From Polytrichum commune (taxonomy: Eukaryota; Streptophyta; Polytrichopsida; Polytrichales; Polytrichaceae), in NCBI GenBank assembly GCA_950295325.1, contig OX485806.1, positions 56,787,169-56,851,168 of the forward strand: DNA of 64,000 nucleotides. The letters run 5' to 3'. The position numbers and the translations under genes are program-made. The notes below the pieces were generated by a model that had not been told where the DNA came from, ran no database searches, and saw only the letters and a program-made list of their open reading frames with translations. Of this stretch, positions 46,201 to 60,194 are shown piece after piece. Each line of letters starts with the position of its first letter. Position 1 is the first letter of the stretch.

Positions 46201-46920
46201 GCTCTCGGAAGTGAGAGCATCCAAAACACACAACCATTCGAAACGTGAATGAAAGTTGAGAATGTGGTTCACACATGTAGGCTCTCGGAAGTGAGAGCAT
46301 CCAAAACACACAACCATTCGAAACGTGAATGAAAGTTGAGAATGTGGTTCACACATGTAGGCTCTCGGAAGTGACAGCATCCAAAACACACAACCATTCG
46401 AAACGTGAATGAAAGTTGAGAATGTGGTTCACACATGTAGGCTCTCGGAAGTGAGAGCATCCAAAACACACAACCATTCGAAACGTGAATGAAAGTTGAG
46501 AATGTAGTTCACACATGTAGGCTCTCGGAAGTGAGAGCATCCAAAACACACAACCATTCGAAACGTGAATGAAAGTTGAGAGTGTGGTTCACACATGTAG
46601 GCTCTCGGAAGTGACAGCATCCAAAACACACAACCATTCGAAACGTGAATGAAAGTTGAGAATGTGGTTCACACATGTAGGCTCTCGGAAGTGAGAGCAT
46701 TCAAAACACACAACCATTCGAAACGTGAATGAAAGTTGAGAATGTAGTTCACACATGAAGGCTCTCGGAAGTGAGAGCATCCAAAACACACAACCATTCG
46801 AAACGTGAATGAAAGTTGAGAGTGTGGTTCACACATGTAGGCTCTCGGAAGTGACAGCATCCAAAACACACAACCATTCGAAACGTGAATGAAAGTTGAG
46901 AATGTGGTTCACACATGTAG
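46201..46920. repeat. Homogenised run of type III monomers, 240-bp higher-order repeat
   Basis: Nine successive monomers all carry CCATTCGAAACGTGAATGAA. Two variants (AATGTAGTTC at about 46501 and 46741; AGTGTGGTTC at about 46581 and 46821) recur at 240 bp, a three-monomer unit. Similar type III runs are at about 48040-48600, 48770-49000 and 52610-52900. Confidence 0.82.
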
Positions 46921-49900
46921 GCTCTCGGAATTGAGAGCATCCAAAACACACAACCATTCAAGACCTGAATAAAAGTTGAGAATCTCGTTCACACATGTAG
47001 GCTCTCGGAAGTGACAGCATCCAAAATACACAACCATTCAACACGTGCATCAAAGTTGAGACTGTGGTTCACACATGTAGCATCTCGGAAGTGAGAGCAT
47101 CCAAAATAACACAAAATTCAACACATGATAGAAAATTGAGAATGTGGTTCACACATGTAGGCTCTCGGAATTGAAAGCATCCAAAACACACAACCATTCA
47201 ACACGTGAATCAAAGTTGAGAGTCTCGTTCACACATGTAGGCTCTCGGAATTGAAAGCATCCAAAACACACAAACATTCAACACGTGAATCAAAGTTGAG
47301 AATGTGGTTCACACATGTAGGCTTTCAGAAGTGAGAACATCCAAAACACACAACAATTCAACACGTGAACCAAAGTTGAGAATGTGGTTCACACATGTAG
47401 GCTCTCGGAATTGAGAGCATCCAGAACATATAACCATTCAACACGTGAGTCAAAGTTGAGAATCTGGTACACACATGTAGGCTCTCGGAAGTGAAAGCAT
47501 CCAAAACACACAAAATTCAACACCTGAATCAAAGTTGAGAATGTGGTTCACACATGTAAGCTCTCGGAATTGAAAGCATCCAAAACACACAACCATTCAA
47601 CACGTGAATCAAAGCTGAGAATCTCGTTCACACATGTAGGCTCTCGGAAGTGACAACATCCAAAACACACAACCATTCAACACGTGAATCAAAGTTGAGA
47701 ATCTGGTTCACACATGTAGGCTCTCGGAATTGAAAGCATCCAAAACACACAACCATTCAACATGTGAATCAAAGTTGAGAATGTGGTTCACACATGTAGG
47801 CTCTCGGAAGTGAGAGCATGCAAAAAAATACAAAATTCAACACCTGAATCAAAGTTGAGAATGTGGTTCACACATGTAGGCTCTCGCAATTGGAAGCATC
47901 CAAGACACACAACCATTCAACACGTGAGTCAAAGTTGACAATCTGGTTCACAAATGTAGGCTCTCGGAAGTGAGAGCATCCAAAAAAACACAAAATTCAA
48001 CACATGAATCAAAGTTGAGAATGTGGTTCACACATGTAGGCTCTCGGAAGTGAGAGCATCCAAAACACACAACCATTCGAAACGTGAATGAAAGTTGAGA
48101 ATGTGGTTCACACATGTAGGCTCTCGGAAGTGACAGCATCCAAAACACAGAACCATTCGAAACGTGAATGAAAGTTGAGAATGTGGTTCACACATGTAGG
48201 CTCTCGGAAGTGACAGCATCCAAAACACACAACCATTCGAAACGTGAATGAAAGTTGAGAATGTGGTTCACACATGTAGGCTCTCGGAAGTGAGAGCATT
48301 CAAAACACACAACCATTCGAAACGTGAATGAAAGTTGAGAATGTAGTTCACACATGTAGGCTCTCGGAAGTGAGAGCATCCAAAACACACAACCATTCGA
48401 AACGTGAATGAAAGTTGAGAGTGTGGTTCACACATGTAGGCTCTCGGAAGTGAGAGCATCCAAAACACACAACCATTCGAAAAGTGAATGAAAGTTGAAA
48501 GTGTGGTTCACACATGTAGGCTCTCGGAAGTGACAGCATCCAAAACACACAACCATTCGAAACGTGAATGAAAGTTGAGAATGTGGTTCACACATGTAGG
48601 CTCTCGGAATTGAGAGCATCCAAAACACACAACCATTCAAGACCTGAATAAAAGTTGAGAATCTCGTTCACACATGTAGGCTCTCGGAAGTGACAGCATC
48701 CAAAATACACAACCATTCAACACGTGAATCAAAGTTGAGACTGTGGTTCACACATGTAGCCTCTCGGAAGTGAGAGCATCCAAAACACACAACCATTCGA
48801 AACGTGAATGAAAGTTGAGAATGTAGTTCACACATGTAGGCTCTCGGAAGTGAGAGCATCCAAAACACACAACCATTCGAAACGTGAATGAAAGTTCAGA
48901 GTGTGGTTCACACATGTAGGCTCTCGGAAGTGACAGCACCCAAAACACACAACCATTCGAAACGTGAATGAAAGTTGAGAATGTGGTTCACACATGTAGG
49001 CTCTCCGAATTGAGAGCATCCAAAACACACAACCATTCAAGACCTGAATAAAAGTTGAGAATCTCGTTCACACATGTAGGCTCTCGGAAGTGACAGCATC
49101 CAAAATACACAACCATTCAACACGTGCATCAAAGTTGAGACTGTGGTTCACACATGTAGCCTCTCGGAAGTGAGAGCATCCAAAATAACACAAAATTCAA
49201 CACATGATAGAAAATTGAGAATGTGGTTCACACATGTAGGCTCTCGGAATTGAAAGCATCCAAAACACACAACCATTCAACACGTGAATCAAAGTTGAGA
49301 ATCTCGTTCACACATGTAGGCTTTCGGAATTGAAAGCATCCAAAACACACAAACATTCAACACGTGAATCAAAGTTGAGAATGTGGTTCACACATGTAGG
49401 CTTTCAGAAGTGAGAACATCCAAAACACACAACAATTCAACACGTGAACCAAAGTTGAGAATGTGGTTCACACATGTAGGCTCTCGGAATTGAGAGCATC
49501 CAGAACATATAACCATTCAACACGTGAGTCAAAGTTGAGAATCTGGTACACACATGTAGGCTCTCGGAAGTGAAAGCATCCAAAACACACAAAATTCAAC
49601 ACCTGAATCAAAGTTGAGAATGTGGTTCACACATGTAAGCTCTCGGAATTGAAAGCATCCAAAACACACAACCATTCAACACGTGAATCAAAGTTGAGAA
49701 TCTCGTTCACACATGTAGGCTCTCGGAAGTGACAACATCCAAAACACACAACCATTCAACACGTGAATCAAAGTTGAGAATCTGGTTCACACATGTAGGC
49801 TCTCGGAATTGAAAGCATCCAAAACACACAACCATTCAACACGTGAATCAAAGTTGAGAATGTGGTTCACACATGTAGGCTCTCGGAAGTGAGAGCATGC

Positions 49901-50040
49901 AAAAAAATACAAAATTCAACACCTGAATCAAAGTTGAGAATGTGGTTCACACATGTAGGCTCTCGCAATTGGAAGCATCCAAGACACACAACCATTCAAC
50001 ACGTGAGTCAAAGTTGACAATCTGGTTCACAAATGTAGGC
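46880..50040. repeat. 2079-bp spaced duplication of satellite blocks
   Basis: About 46880-47960 matches 48960-50040, with shared rare monomers (CACGTGCATCAAAG; GATAGAAAATTG; GAGAGCATGCAAAAAAATAC; CTCTCGCAATTGGAAGC). A shorter match links 46921 to 48601 at 1680 bp. Confidence 0.75.
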
Positions 50041-53000
50041 TCTCGGAAGTGAGAGCATCCAAAACAAACACAAAATTCAACACCTCAATCAAAGTTGAGA
50101 ATGTGGTTCACACATGTAGGCTCTCGGAAGTGAGAGCATGCAAAAAAATACAAAATTCAACACCTGAATCAATGTTGAGAATGTGGTTCACACATGTAGG
50201 CTCTCGCAATTGGAAGCATCCAAGACACACAACCATTCAACACGTGAGTCAAAGTTGACAATCTGGTTCACAAATGTAGGCTCTCGGAAGTGAGAGCATC
50301 CAAAACAAACACAAAATTCAACACCTCAATCAAAGTTGAGAATGTGGTTCACACGTGTAGGCTCTCGGCATTGAAAGCATCCAAAACACACAAACAGTCA
50401 ACGCGTGAGTCAAAGTTGAGAATGTGGTTCACACATGTAGGCTCTCGGAAGTGAGAGCATCCAAAAAAACACAAAATTCAACACCTGAATCAAAGTTGAG
50501 AATGTGGTTCACACATGTAAGCTCTCGGAATTGAAAGCATCCAAAACACACAACCATTCGACACGTGAATCAAAGTTGAGAATGTGGTTCACACATGTAG
50601 GCTCTCGGAAATGAAAGCATCCAAGACATACAACCAGTCAACACGTGAGTCAAAGTTGAGAATGTGGTTCACACATGTAGGCTCTCGGAAGTGAGAGCAT
50701 CGAAAACACACAAAATTCAACACCTGAATCAAAGTTGAGAATGTGGTTCACAAATGTAAGCTCTCGGAATTGAAAGCATCCAAAACACACAACCATTCAA
50801 CACGTGAATCAAAGTTGAGAATGTGGTTCACACATGTAGGCTCTCGGAAGTGAGAGCATCCAAAAAAACACAAAATTCAACACCTGAATCAAAGTTGAGA
50901 ATGTGGTTCACAAATGTAAGCTCTCGGAATTGAAAGCATCCAAAACACACAACCATTCAACACGTGAGTCAAAGTTGAGAATCTGGTTCACACATGTAGG
51001 CTCTCGGAAGTGAGAGCATCGAAAACACACAAAATTCAACACCTGAATCAAAGTTGAGAATGTGGTTCACAAATGTAAGCTCTCGGAATTGAAAGCATCC
51101 AAAACACACAACCATTCAACACGTGAATCAAAGTTGAGAATCTCGTTCACAGATGTAGGCTCTCGGAAGTGACAGCATCCAAAATACACAACCATTCAAC
51201 ACGTGAATCAAAGTTGAGACTGTGTTTCACACATGTAGGCTCTCGGAAGTGACAACATCCAAACCACACAACCATTCAACACGTGAATCAAAGTTGAGAA
51301 TCTGGTTCAAACATGTAGGCTCTCGGAATTGAAAGCATCCAAAACATACAACCATTCAACACGTGAATCAAAGTTGAGAATGTGGTTCACACATGTAGGC
51401 TCTCGGAAGTGAGAGCATCCAAAACACACAACCATTCAACAAGTGAAGCAAAGTTGAGAATGTGGTTCACACATGTAGGCTCTCGGAAGTGAGATCATCC
51501 AAAAAAGCACAAAATTCAACACATGAATCAAAGTTGAGAATGTGGTTCACACATGTAGGCTCTCGGAATTGAGAGCATCCAAAACACACAACCATTCGAA
51601 ACGTGAATAAAAATTGAGAATGTGGTTCACACATGTAGGCTCTCGGAATTGAAAGCATCCAAAACACACAACCATTCAACACGTGAATCAAAGTTGAGAA
51701 TGTGGTTCACACATGTAGGCTCTCGGAAGTGAGAGCATCCAGAAAAACACAAAATTCAACACCTGAATCAAAGTTGAGAATGTGGTTCACACATGTAGGC
51801 TCTCGGAATTGAGAGCATTCAAAACATACAACCATTCAACACGTGAATCAAAGTTGAGAATGTGGTTCACACATGTAAGCTCTCGGAATTGAAAGCATCC
51901 AAAACACACAACCATTCAACACGTGAATCAAAGTTGAGAATCTGGTTCACACATGTAGGCTCTCGGAATTGAAAGCATCCAAAACACACAACCATTCAAC
52001 ACGTGAGTCAAAGTTGACAATCTGGTTCACAAATGTAGGCTCTCGGAAGTGAGAGCATCCAAAAAAAACACAAAATTCAACACCTCAATCAAAGTTGAGA
52101 ATGTGGTTCACACGTGTAGGCTCTCGGAATTGAAAGCATCCAAAACACACAACCAGTCAACGCGTGAGTCAAAGTTGAGAATGTGGTTCACACATGTAGG
52201 CTCTAGGAAGTGAGAGCATTCAAAAAAACAAAAAATTCAACACCTGAATGAAAGTTAAGAATGTGGTTCACACGTGTAGGCTCTCGGAATTGAAAGCATC
52301 CAAAACACACAACCAGTCAACGCGTGAGTCAAAGTTGAGAATGTGGTTCACACATGTAGGCTCTCGGAAGTGAAAGCATCCAAAACACACAAAATTCAAC
52401 ACCTGAATCAAAGTTGAGAATGTGGTTCACACATGTAAGCTCTCGGAATTGAAAGCATCCAAAACATACAACCATTCCACACGTGAATCAAAGTTGAGAA
52501 TCTCGTTCACACATGTAGGCTCTCGGAATTGAAAGCATCCAAAACACACAACCATTCAACACGTGAGTCAAAGTTGATAATCTGGTTCACAAATGTAGGC
52601 TCTCGGAAGTGAGAGCATCCAAAACACAGAACCATTCGAAACGTGAATGAAAGTTCAGAGTGTGGTTCACACATGTAGGCTCTCGGAAGTGACAGCACCC
52701 AAAACACACAACCATTCGAAACGTGAATGAAAGTTGAGAATGTGGTTCACACATGTAGGCTCTCGAAAGTGAGAGCATCCAAAACACACAACCATTCGAA
52801 ACGTGAATGAAAGTTCAGAGTGTGGTTCACACATGTAGGCTCTCGGAAGTGACAGCACCCAAAACACACAACCATTCGAAACGTGAATGAAAGTTGAGAA
52901 TGTGGTTCACACATGTAGGCTCTCGAAAATGAAAGCATCCAAGATATACAACCAGTCAACACGTGAGTCAAAGTTGAGATTGTGGTTCACACATGTAGGC

Positions 53001-56000
53001 TCTGGGAAGTGACAACATCCAAAACACACAACCATTCAACACGTGAGTCAAAGTTGACAATCTGGTTCACAAATGTAGGCTCTCGGAAGTGAGAGCATCC
53101 AAAAAAAACACAAAATTCAACACCTGAATGAAAGTTGAGAATGTGGTTCACACATGTAAGCTCTCGGAATTGAAAGCATCCAAAACACACAACCATTCAA
53201 CACGTGAATCAAAGTTGAGAATGTGGTTCACACATGTAGGCTCTCGGAAATGAAAGCATCCAAGATATACAACCAGTCAACACGTGAGTCAAAGTTGAGA
53301 TTGTGGTTCACACATGTAGGCTCTGGGAAGTGACAACATCCAAAACACACAACCATTCAACACGTGAATCAAAGTTGAAAATGTGGTTCACACAAGTAGG
53401 CTCTCGGAAATGAAAGCATCCAAGACACACAACCAGTGAACACGTGAGTCAAAGTTGAGAATCTGGTTCACACATGTAGGCTCTCGGAAGTGAGAGCATC
53501 GAAAACACACAAAATTCAACACCTGAATCAAAGTTGAGAATGTGGTTCACAAATGTAAGCTCTCGGAATTGAAAGCTTCCAAAACACACAACCATTCAAC
53601 ACGTGAATCAAAGTTGAGAATCTCGATCACACATGTAGGCTCACGGAAGGGACAACATCCAGAACACACAACCATTCAACACGTGAATCAAAGTTGAGAA
53701 TCTGGTTCAAACATGTAGGCTCTCGGAATTGAAAGCATCCAAAACACACAACCATTCAACACGTGAATCAAAGTTGAGAATGTGGTTCACACATGTAGGC
53801 TCTCGGAAGTGAGAGCATCCAAAACACACAACCATTCAACAAGTGTATCAAAGCTGAGAATGTGGTTCACACATGTAGGCTCTCGGAAATGAAAGCATCC
53901 AAGATATACAACAAGTCAACACGTGAGTCAAAGTTGAGATTGTGGTTCACACATGTAGGCTCTGGGAAGTGACAACGTCCAAAACACACAACCATTCAAC
54001 ACGTGAATCAAACTTGAGAATCTCGTTCACACATGTAGGCTCTCGGAATGGACAACATCCAAAACACACAACCATTCAACACGTGAATCAAAGTTGAGAA
54101 TCTGGTTCAAACATGTAGGCTCTCGGAATTGAAAGCATCCAAAACACACAACCATTCAACACGTGAATCAAAGTTGAGAATGTGGTTCACACATGTAGGC
54201 TCTCGGAAGTGAGAGCATCCAAAACACACAACCATTCAACACGTGAATCAAAGTTGAGAATGTGGTTCACACATGTAGGCTCTCGGAAGTGAGAGCATCC
54301 AAAAAAACACAAAATTCAACACATGAATCAAAGTTGAGAATGTGGTTCACACATGTAGGCTCTCGGAAGTGAGAGCATCCAAAACACACAACCATTCGAA
54401 ACGTGAATAAAAGTTGAGAATGTGGTTTACACATGTAGGCTCTCGGAATTGAGAGCATCCAAAACACACAACCATTCAAGACCTGAATAAAAGTTGAGAA
54501 TCTCCTTCACACATGTAGGCTCTCGGAAGTGACAGCATCCAAAATACACAACCATTCAACACGTGAATCAAAGTTGAGACTGTGGTTCACACATGTAGGC
54601 TCTCGGAAATGACAACATCCAAAACACACAACCATTCAACACGTGAATGAAAGTTGAGAATCTGGTTCACACATGTAAACTCTCGGAATTGAAAGCATCC
54701 AAAACACACAACCATTCAACACGTGAATCAAAGTTGAGAATGTGGTTCACACATGTAGGCTCTCGGAAGTGACAACATCCAAAACACACAACCATTCAAC
54801 ACGTGAATGAAAGTTGAGAATCTGGTTCACACATGTAGGCTCTCGGAATTGAAAGCATCCAAAACACACAACCATTCAACACGTGAATCAAAGTTGAGAA
54901 TCTCGTTCACACATGTAGGCTCTCGGAAGTGAAAGCATCCAAAATAACACAAAATTCAACACATGATACAAAATTGAGAATGTGGTTCACACATGTAGGC
55001 TCTCGGAATTGAAAGCATCCAAAACACACAACCATTCAACACGTGAATCAAAGTTGAGAATGTGGTTCACACATGTAGGCTCTCGGAAATGAAAGCATCC
55101 AAGACATACAACCAGTCAACACGTGAGTCAAAGTTGAGAATGTGGTTCACACATGTAGGCTCTCGGAAGTGAGAGCATCGAAAACACACAAAATTCAACA
55201 CCTGAATCAAAGTTGAGAATGTGGTTCACAAATGTAAGCTCTCGGAATTGAAAGCATCCAAAACACACAACCATTCAACACGTGAATCAAAGTTGAGAAT
55301 GTGGTTCACACATGTAGGCTCTCGGAAGTGAGAGCATCCAAAACATATACCCATTCAACACGTGAGTCAAAGTTGAGAATCTGGTTCACACATGTAGGAT
55401 CTTGGAAGTGAGAGCATCGAAAACACACAAAATTCAACACCTGAATCAAAGTTGAGAATGTGGTTCACAAATGTAAGCTCTCGGAATTGAAAGCATCCAA
55501 AACACACAACCATTCAACACGTGAATCAAAGTTGAGAATCTCGTTCACACATGTAGGCTCTCGGAAGTGACAACATCCAAAACACACAACCATTCAACAC
55601 GTGAATCAAAGTTGAGAATCTGGTTCAAACATGTAGGCTCTCGGAATTGAAAGCATCCAAAACACACAACCATTCAACACGTGAATCAAAGTTGAGAATG
55701 TGGTTCACACATGTAGGCTCTCGGAAGTGAGAGCATCCAAAACACACAACCATTCAACAAGTGAAGCAAAGTTGAGAATGTGGTTCACACATGTAGGCTC
55801 TCGGAAGTGAGAGCATCCAAAAAAACACAAAATTCAACACATGAATCAAAGTTGAGAATGTGGTTCACACATGTAGGCTCTCGGAATTGAGAGCATCCAA
55901 AACACACAACCATTCAAGACCTGAATAAAAGTTGAGAATCTCCCTCACACATGTAGGCTCTCGGAAGTGACAGCATCCAAAATACACAACCATTCAACAC

Positions 56001-59000
56001 GTGAATCAAAGTTGAGACTGTGGTTCACACATGTAGGCTCTCGGAAGTGAGAGCATCCAGAACATATAACCATTCAACACGTGAGTCAAAGTTCAGAATC
56101 TGGTTCACACATGTAGGCTCTCGGAATTGAGAGCATTCAAAACATACAACCATTCAACACGTGAATCAAAGTTGAGAATGTGGTTCACACATGTAGGCTC
56201 TCGGAATTGAGAGCATCCAAAAAAACACAAAATTCAACACATGAATCAAAGTTGAGAATGTGGTTCACACATGTAAGCTCTCGGAATTGAAAGCATCGAA
56301 AACACACAACCATTCAACACGTGAATCAAAGTTGAGAATCTCGTTCACACATGTAGGCTCTCGGAAGTGACAACATCCAAAACACACAACCATTCAACAC
56401 GTGAATCAAAGTTGAGAATCTGGTTCACACATGTAGGCTCTCGGAATTGAAAGCATCCAAAACACACAACCATTCAACACGTGAGTCAAAGTTGACAATC
56501 TGGTTCACAAATGTAGGCTCTCGGAAGTGAGAGCATCCAAAAAAAACACAAAATTCAACACCTCAATCAAAGTTGAGAATGTGGTTCACACGTGTAGGCT
56601 CTCGGAATTGAAAGCATCCAAAACACACAACCAGTCAACGCGTGAGTCAAAGTTGAGAATGTGGTTCACACATGTAGGCTCTAGGAAGTGAGAGCATCCA
56701 AAAAAACACAAAATTCAACACCTGAATGAAAGTTGAGAATGTGGTTCACACATGTAAGCTCTCGGAATTGAAAGCATCCAAAACACACAACCATTCAACA
56801 CGTGAATCAAAGTTGAGACTGTGGTCCACACATGTAGGCTCTCGGAAGTGAGAGCATCCAGAACATATAACCATTCAACACGTGAGTCAAAGTTCAGAAT
56901 CTGGTTCACACATGTAGGCTCTCGGAAGTGACAACATCCAAAACACACAAAATTCAACACCTGCATGAAAGTTGAGAATGTGGTTCACACATGTAAGCTC
57001 TCGGAATTGAAAGCATCCAAAACACACAACCATTCAACACGTGAATCAAAGTTGAGAATCTCGTTCACACATGTAGGCTCTCGGAAGTGACAACATCCAA
57101 AACACACAACCATTCAACACGTGAATCAAAGTTGAGAATCTCGTTCACACATGTAGGCTCTCGGAATTGAAAGCATCCAAAACACACAACCATTCAACAC
57201 GTGAGTCAAAGTTGACAATCTGGTTCACAAATGTAGGCTCTCGGAAGTGAGAGCATCCAAAAAAAACACAAAATTCAACACCTCAATCAAAGTTGAGAAT
57301 GTGGTTCACACGTGTAGGCTCTCGGAATTGAAAGCATCCAAAACACACAACCAGTCAACGCGTGAGTCAAAGTTGAGAATGTGGTTCACACATGTAGGCT
57401 CTAGGAAGTGAGAGCATCCAAAAAAACACAAAATTCAACACCTGAATGAAAGTTGAGAATGTGGTTCACACATGTAAGCTCTCGGAATTGAAAGCATCCA
57501 AAACACACAACCATTCAACACGTGAATCAAAGTTGAGAATGTGGTTCACACATGTAAGCTCTCGGAATTGAAAGCATCCAAAACACACAACCATTCAACA
57601 CGTGAATCAAAGTTGAGAATCTCGTTCACACATGTAGGCTCTCGGAAGTGACAACATCCAAACCACACAACCATTCAACACGTGAATCAAAGTTGAGAAT
57701 CTCGTTCACACATGTAGGCTCTCGGAAATGAAAGCATCCAAAACACACAACCAGTCAACACGTGAGTCAAAGTTGAGAATCTGGTTCACACATGTAGGCT
57801 CTCGGAAGTGAGAGCATCGAAAACACACAAAATTCAACACCTGAATCAAAGTTGAGAATGTGGTTCACAAATGTAAGCTCTCGGAATTGAAAGCTTCCAA
57901 AACACACAACCATTCAACACGTGAATCAAAGTTGAGAATCTCGTTCACACATGTAGGCTCTCGGAAGGGACAACATCCAAAACACACAACCATTCAACAT
58001 GTGAATCAAAGTTGAGAATCTGGTTCAAACATGTAGGCTCTCGGAATTGAAAGCATCCAAAACACACAACCATTCAACACGTGAATCAAAGTTGAGAATG
58101 TGGTTCACACATGTAGGCTCTCGGAAGTGAGAGCATCCAAAACACACAACCATTCAACACGTGAATCAAAGTTGAGAATGTGGTTCACACATGTAGGCTC
58201 TCGGAAGTGAGAGCATCCAAAACACACAACCATTCAACAAGTGAATCAAAGTTGAGGATGTGGTTCACACATGTAGGCTCTCGGAAGTGAGAGCATCCAA
58301 AAAAACACAAAATTCAACACATGAATCAAAGTTGAGAATGTGGTTCACACATGTAGGCTCTCGGAATTGAGAGCATCCAAAACACACAACCATTCAAGAC
58401 CTGAATAAAAGTTGAGAATATCGTTCACACATGTAGGCTCTCGGAAGTGACAGCATCCAAAATAGACAACCATTCAACACGTGAATCAAAGTTGAGACTG
58501 TGGTTCACACATGTAGGCTCTCGGAAGTGAGAGCATCCAAAACACACAACCATTCAACACGTGAATCAAAGTTGAAAATGTGGTTCACACATGTAGGCTC
58601 TCGGAATTGAAAGCATCCAAGACACACAACTAGTCAACACGTGAGTCAAAGTCGAGAATCGGGTTCACACATGTAGGCTCTCGGAAGTGAGAGCATCCAA
58701 AACACACAACCATTCACCACGTGAATCAAAGTTGAGAATGTGGTTCACACATGTAGGCTCTCGGAATTGAAAGCATCCAAGACACACGACCATTCAACAC
58801 GTGAATCAAAGTTGAGAATGTGGTTCACAAATGTAGGCTCTCGCAATTGAAAGCATCCAAGACACACAACCATTCAACACGTGAGTCAAAGTTGACAATC
58901 AGGTTCACACATGTAGGCTCTCGGAATTGAGAGCATCCAAAACACACAACCATTCAACATGTGAATCAAAGTTGAGAATGTGGTTCACACATGTACGCTC

Positions 59001-59157
59001 TCGGAAGTGAGAGCATCCAAAACACACAACCATTCAACACGTGAATCAAGGTTGAGAATGTGGTTCACACATGTAGGCTCTCGGAAGTGAGAGCATCCAA
59101 AAAAACACAAAATTCAACACCCAAATCAAAGTTGAGAATGTGGTTCACACATGTAGG

Positions 59158-59162
59158 CTCTC
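59158..59162. repeat. CTCTC target site at the chromovirus junction, unit 2
   Basis: Same satellite/LTR junction as 7446-7451; the partner duplication would lie beyond 64000. Confidence 0.8.
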
Positions 59163-59221
59163 TGTCGCGCACCTCTCCATGAGGAGTGGCCGAAACACCA
59201 TGGGCACAAGGGGGACCCCGG
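59163..59221 (+). mobile_element. Uninterrupted 59-bp forward LTR head (empty site of the Tat-like element)
   Basis: TGTCGCGCACC...GGACCCCGG in one piece. The single AAGGG at 59208-59212 is the unfilled target of the element found at 7501-17256 in unit 1. Confidence 0.95.
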
Positions 59222-60194
59222 TGTCGCAACCCTTGCTAGCCCCCCTTGACAATCTTGCCAATTTTCAATTCTAGCAAAGGTTACGAGTGCTAACCATTCG
59301 CATTCCGCCATGCTAATGATTAGCTCCTCCTAGCCCGGACCTTATAGTTCATAGGAGGGAACCAACCCTCCTACTTTGCTTTCGGGACTCACCCCTTAAT
59401 TGGTAACCCATTCCTAGATGTGGACTTCCATCCATGGAAGTCCAATCCCATGTTGATCATCGCGTTGCCGGAGCAACACTACAACAACCCGAACCATACT
59501 AGGCAACTATGGCCTCACAATGGGCCAATGCCCATGGAGGCCTTGCCGTTCGGCCTCGGGTGGGTGAGGCCACACCACCTCACCCATATAAGCCTCTAGG
59601 ACTTCATGCGGGGCCCCTACCCCACCGTCAACCAACCTCTTGTCTCTCTACCAAGAGTTGGGGCCAAGTGGACATTTTCCCTTAGCTGCTGGGCCTAGAA
59701 CCCCCCAGCAGCTTCAGACCATCATAACTTCCTTGTATGATGTCTGATCATAACAACCAACCACTCCATCTTCATCTAGGCTTCACGTAGATGCCGATGG
59801 ACTCCTCACTTGCCCCATTTGGGCAAGTATTGAGGAACTTATGCCTGTTTGAACCTTGGCAGTCCCGGGAATCACTCCCAGGCACTGCTGTACCAGGGCG
59901 CTGTCCCGGGACAGCGCCCCACTCAAATGGCCATAACTCCTAGCTCACACCTCCGATTGAGGTGTTCTTGAGCTTTCTAGAATCACCGCGCCATGAGCTA
60001 CGCATAACTCATGGCCTTACCCTTGTGCCTCCTAGTCTTCGTGGGTGGGAGGCGTCCCCAACGCCCGGGGCCCTCACCCACACTAGGATCACTTGGGCCC
60101 TCTCACCAACGGCGCCACAAGTCCCGGGTGTCACTCCGGGGTCCCCCTTGTGCCCATGGTGTTTCGGCCACTCCTCATGGAGAGGTGCGCGACA
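59222..60194 (-). repeat. Chromovirus LTR, minus orientation, unit 2
   Basis: 973 bp, the counterpart of 17271-18243 at offset 41951, with the palindrome at 59896-59919. I noticed no difference from 17271-18243 within the LTR itself; differences begin downstream, e.g. CAAGGACC against CAAAGACC near 60393. Confidence 0.93.

Larger units (their letters stand above)
29891..59162. repeat. 80-bp satellite array B (about 366 monomers)
   Basis: Same satellite, same strand and phase as array A; the two are one array split by the insert. Unbroken over 29.3 kb with no other sequence. Local spacing shifts of 1-2 bases come from A-run and AC-run length variants in type II monomers. Contains several HORs listed separately. 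Short open frames on both strands are by-products of a repeat whose length is not a multiple of three. Confidence 0.97.

Noticed and set aside
29891-59162. Centromere identity of the array
   Set aside because: Long satellite with HORs and a chromovirus would fit a centromere, but also other heterochromatin. No sequence feature here decides it; I saw no CENP-B-box-like motif.
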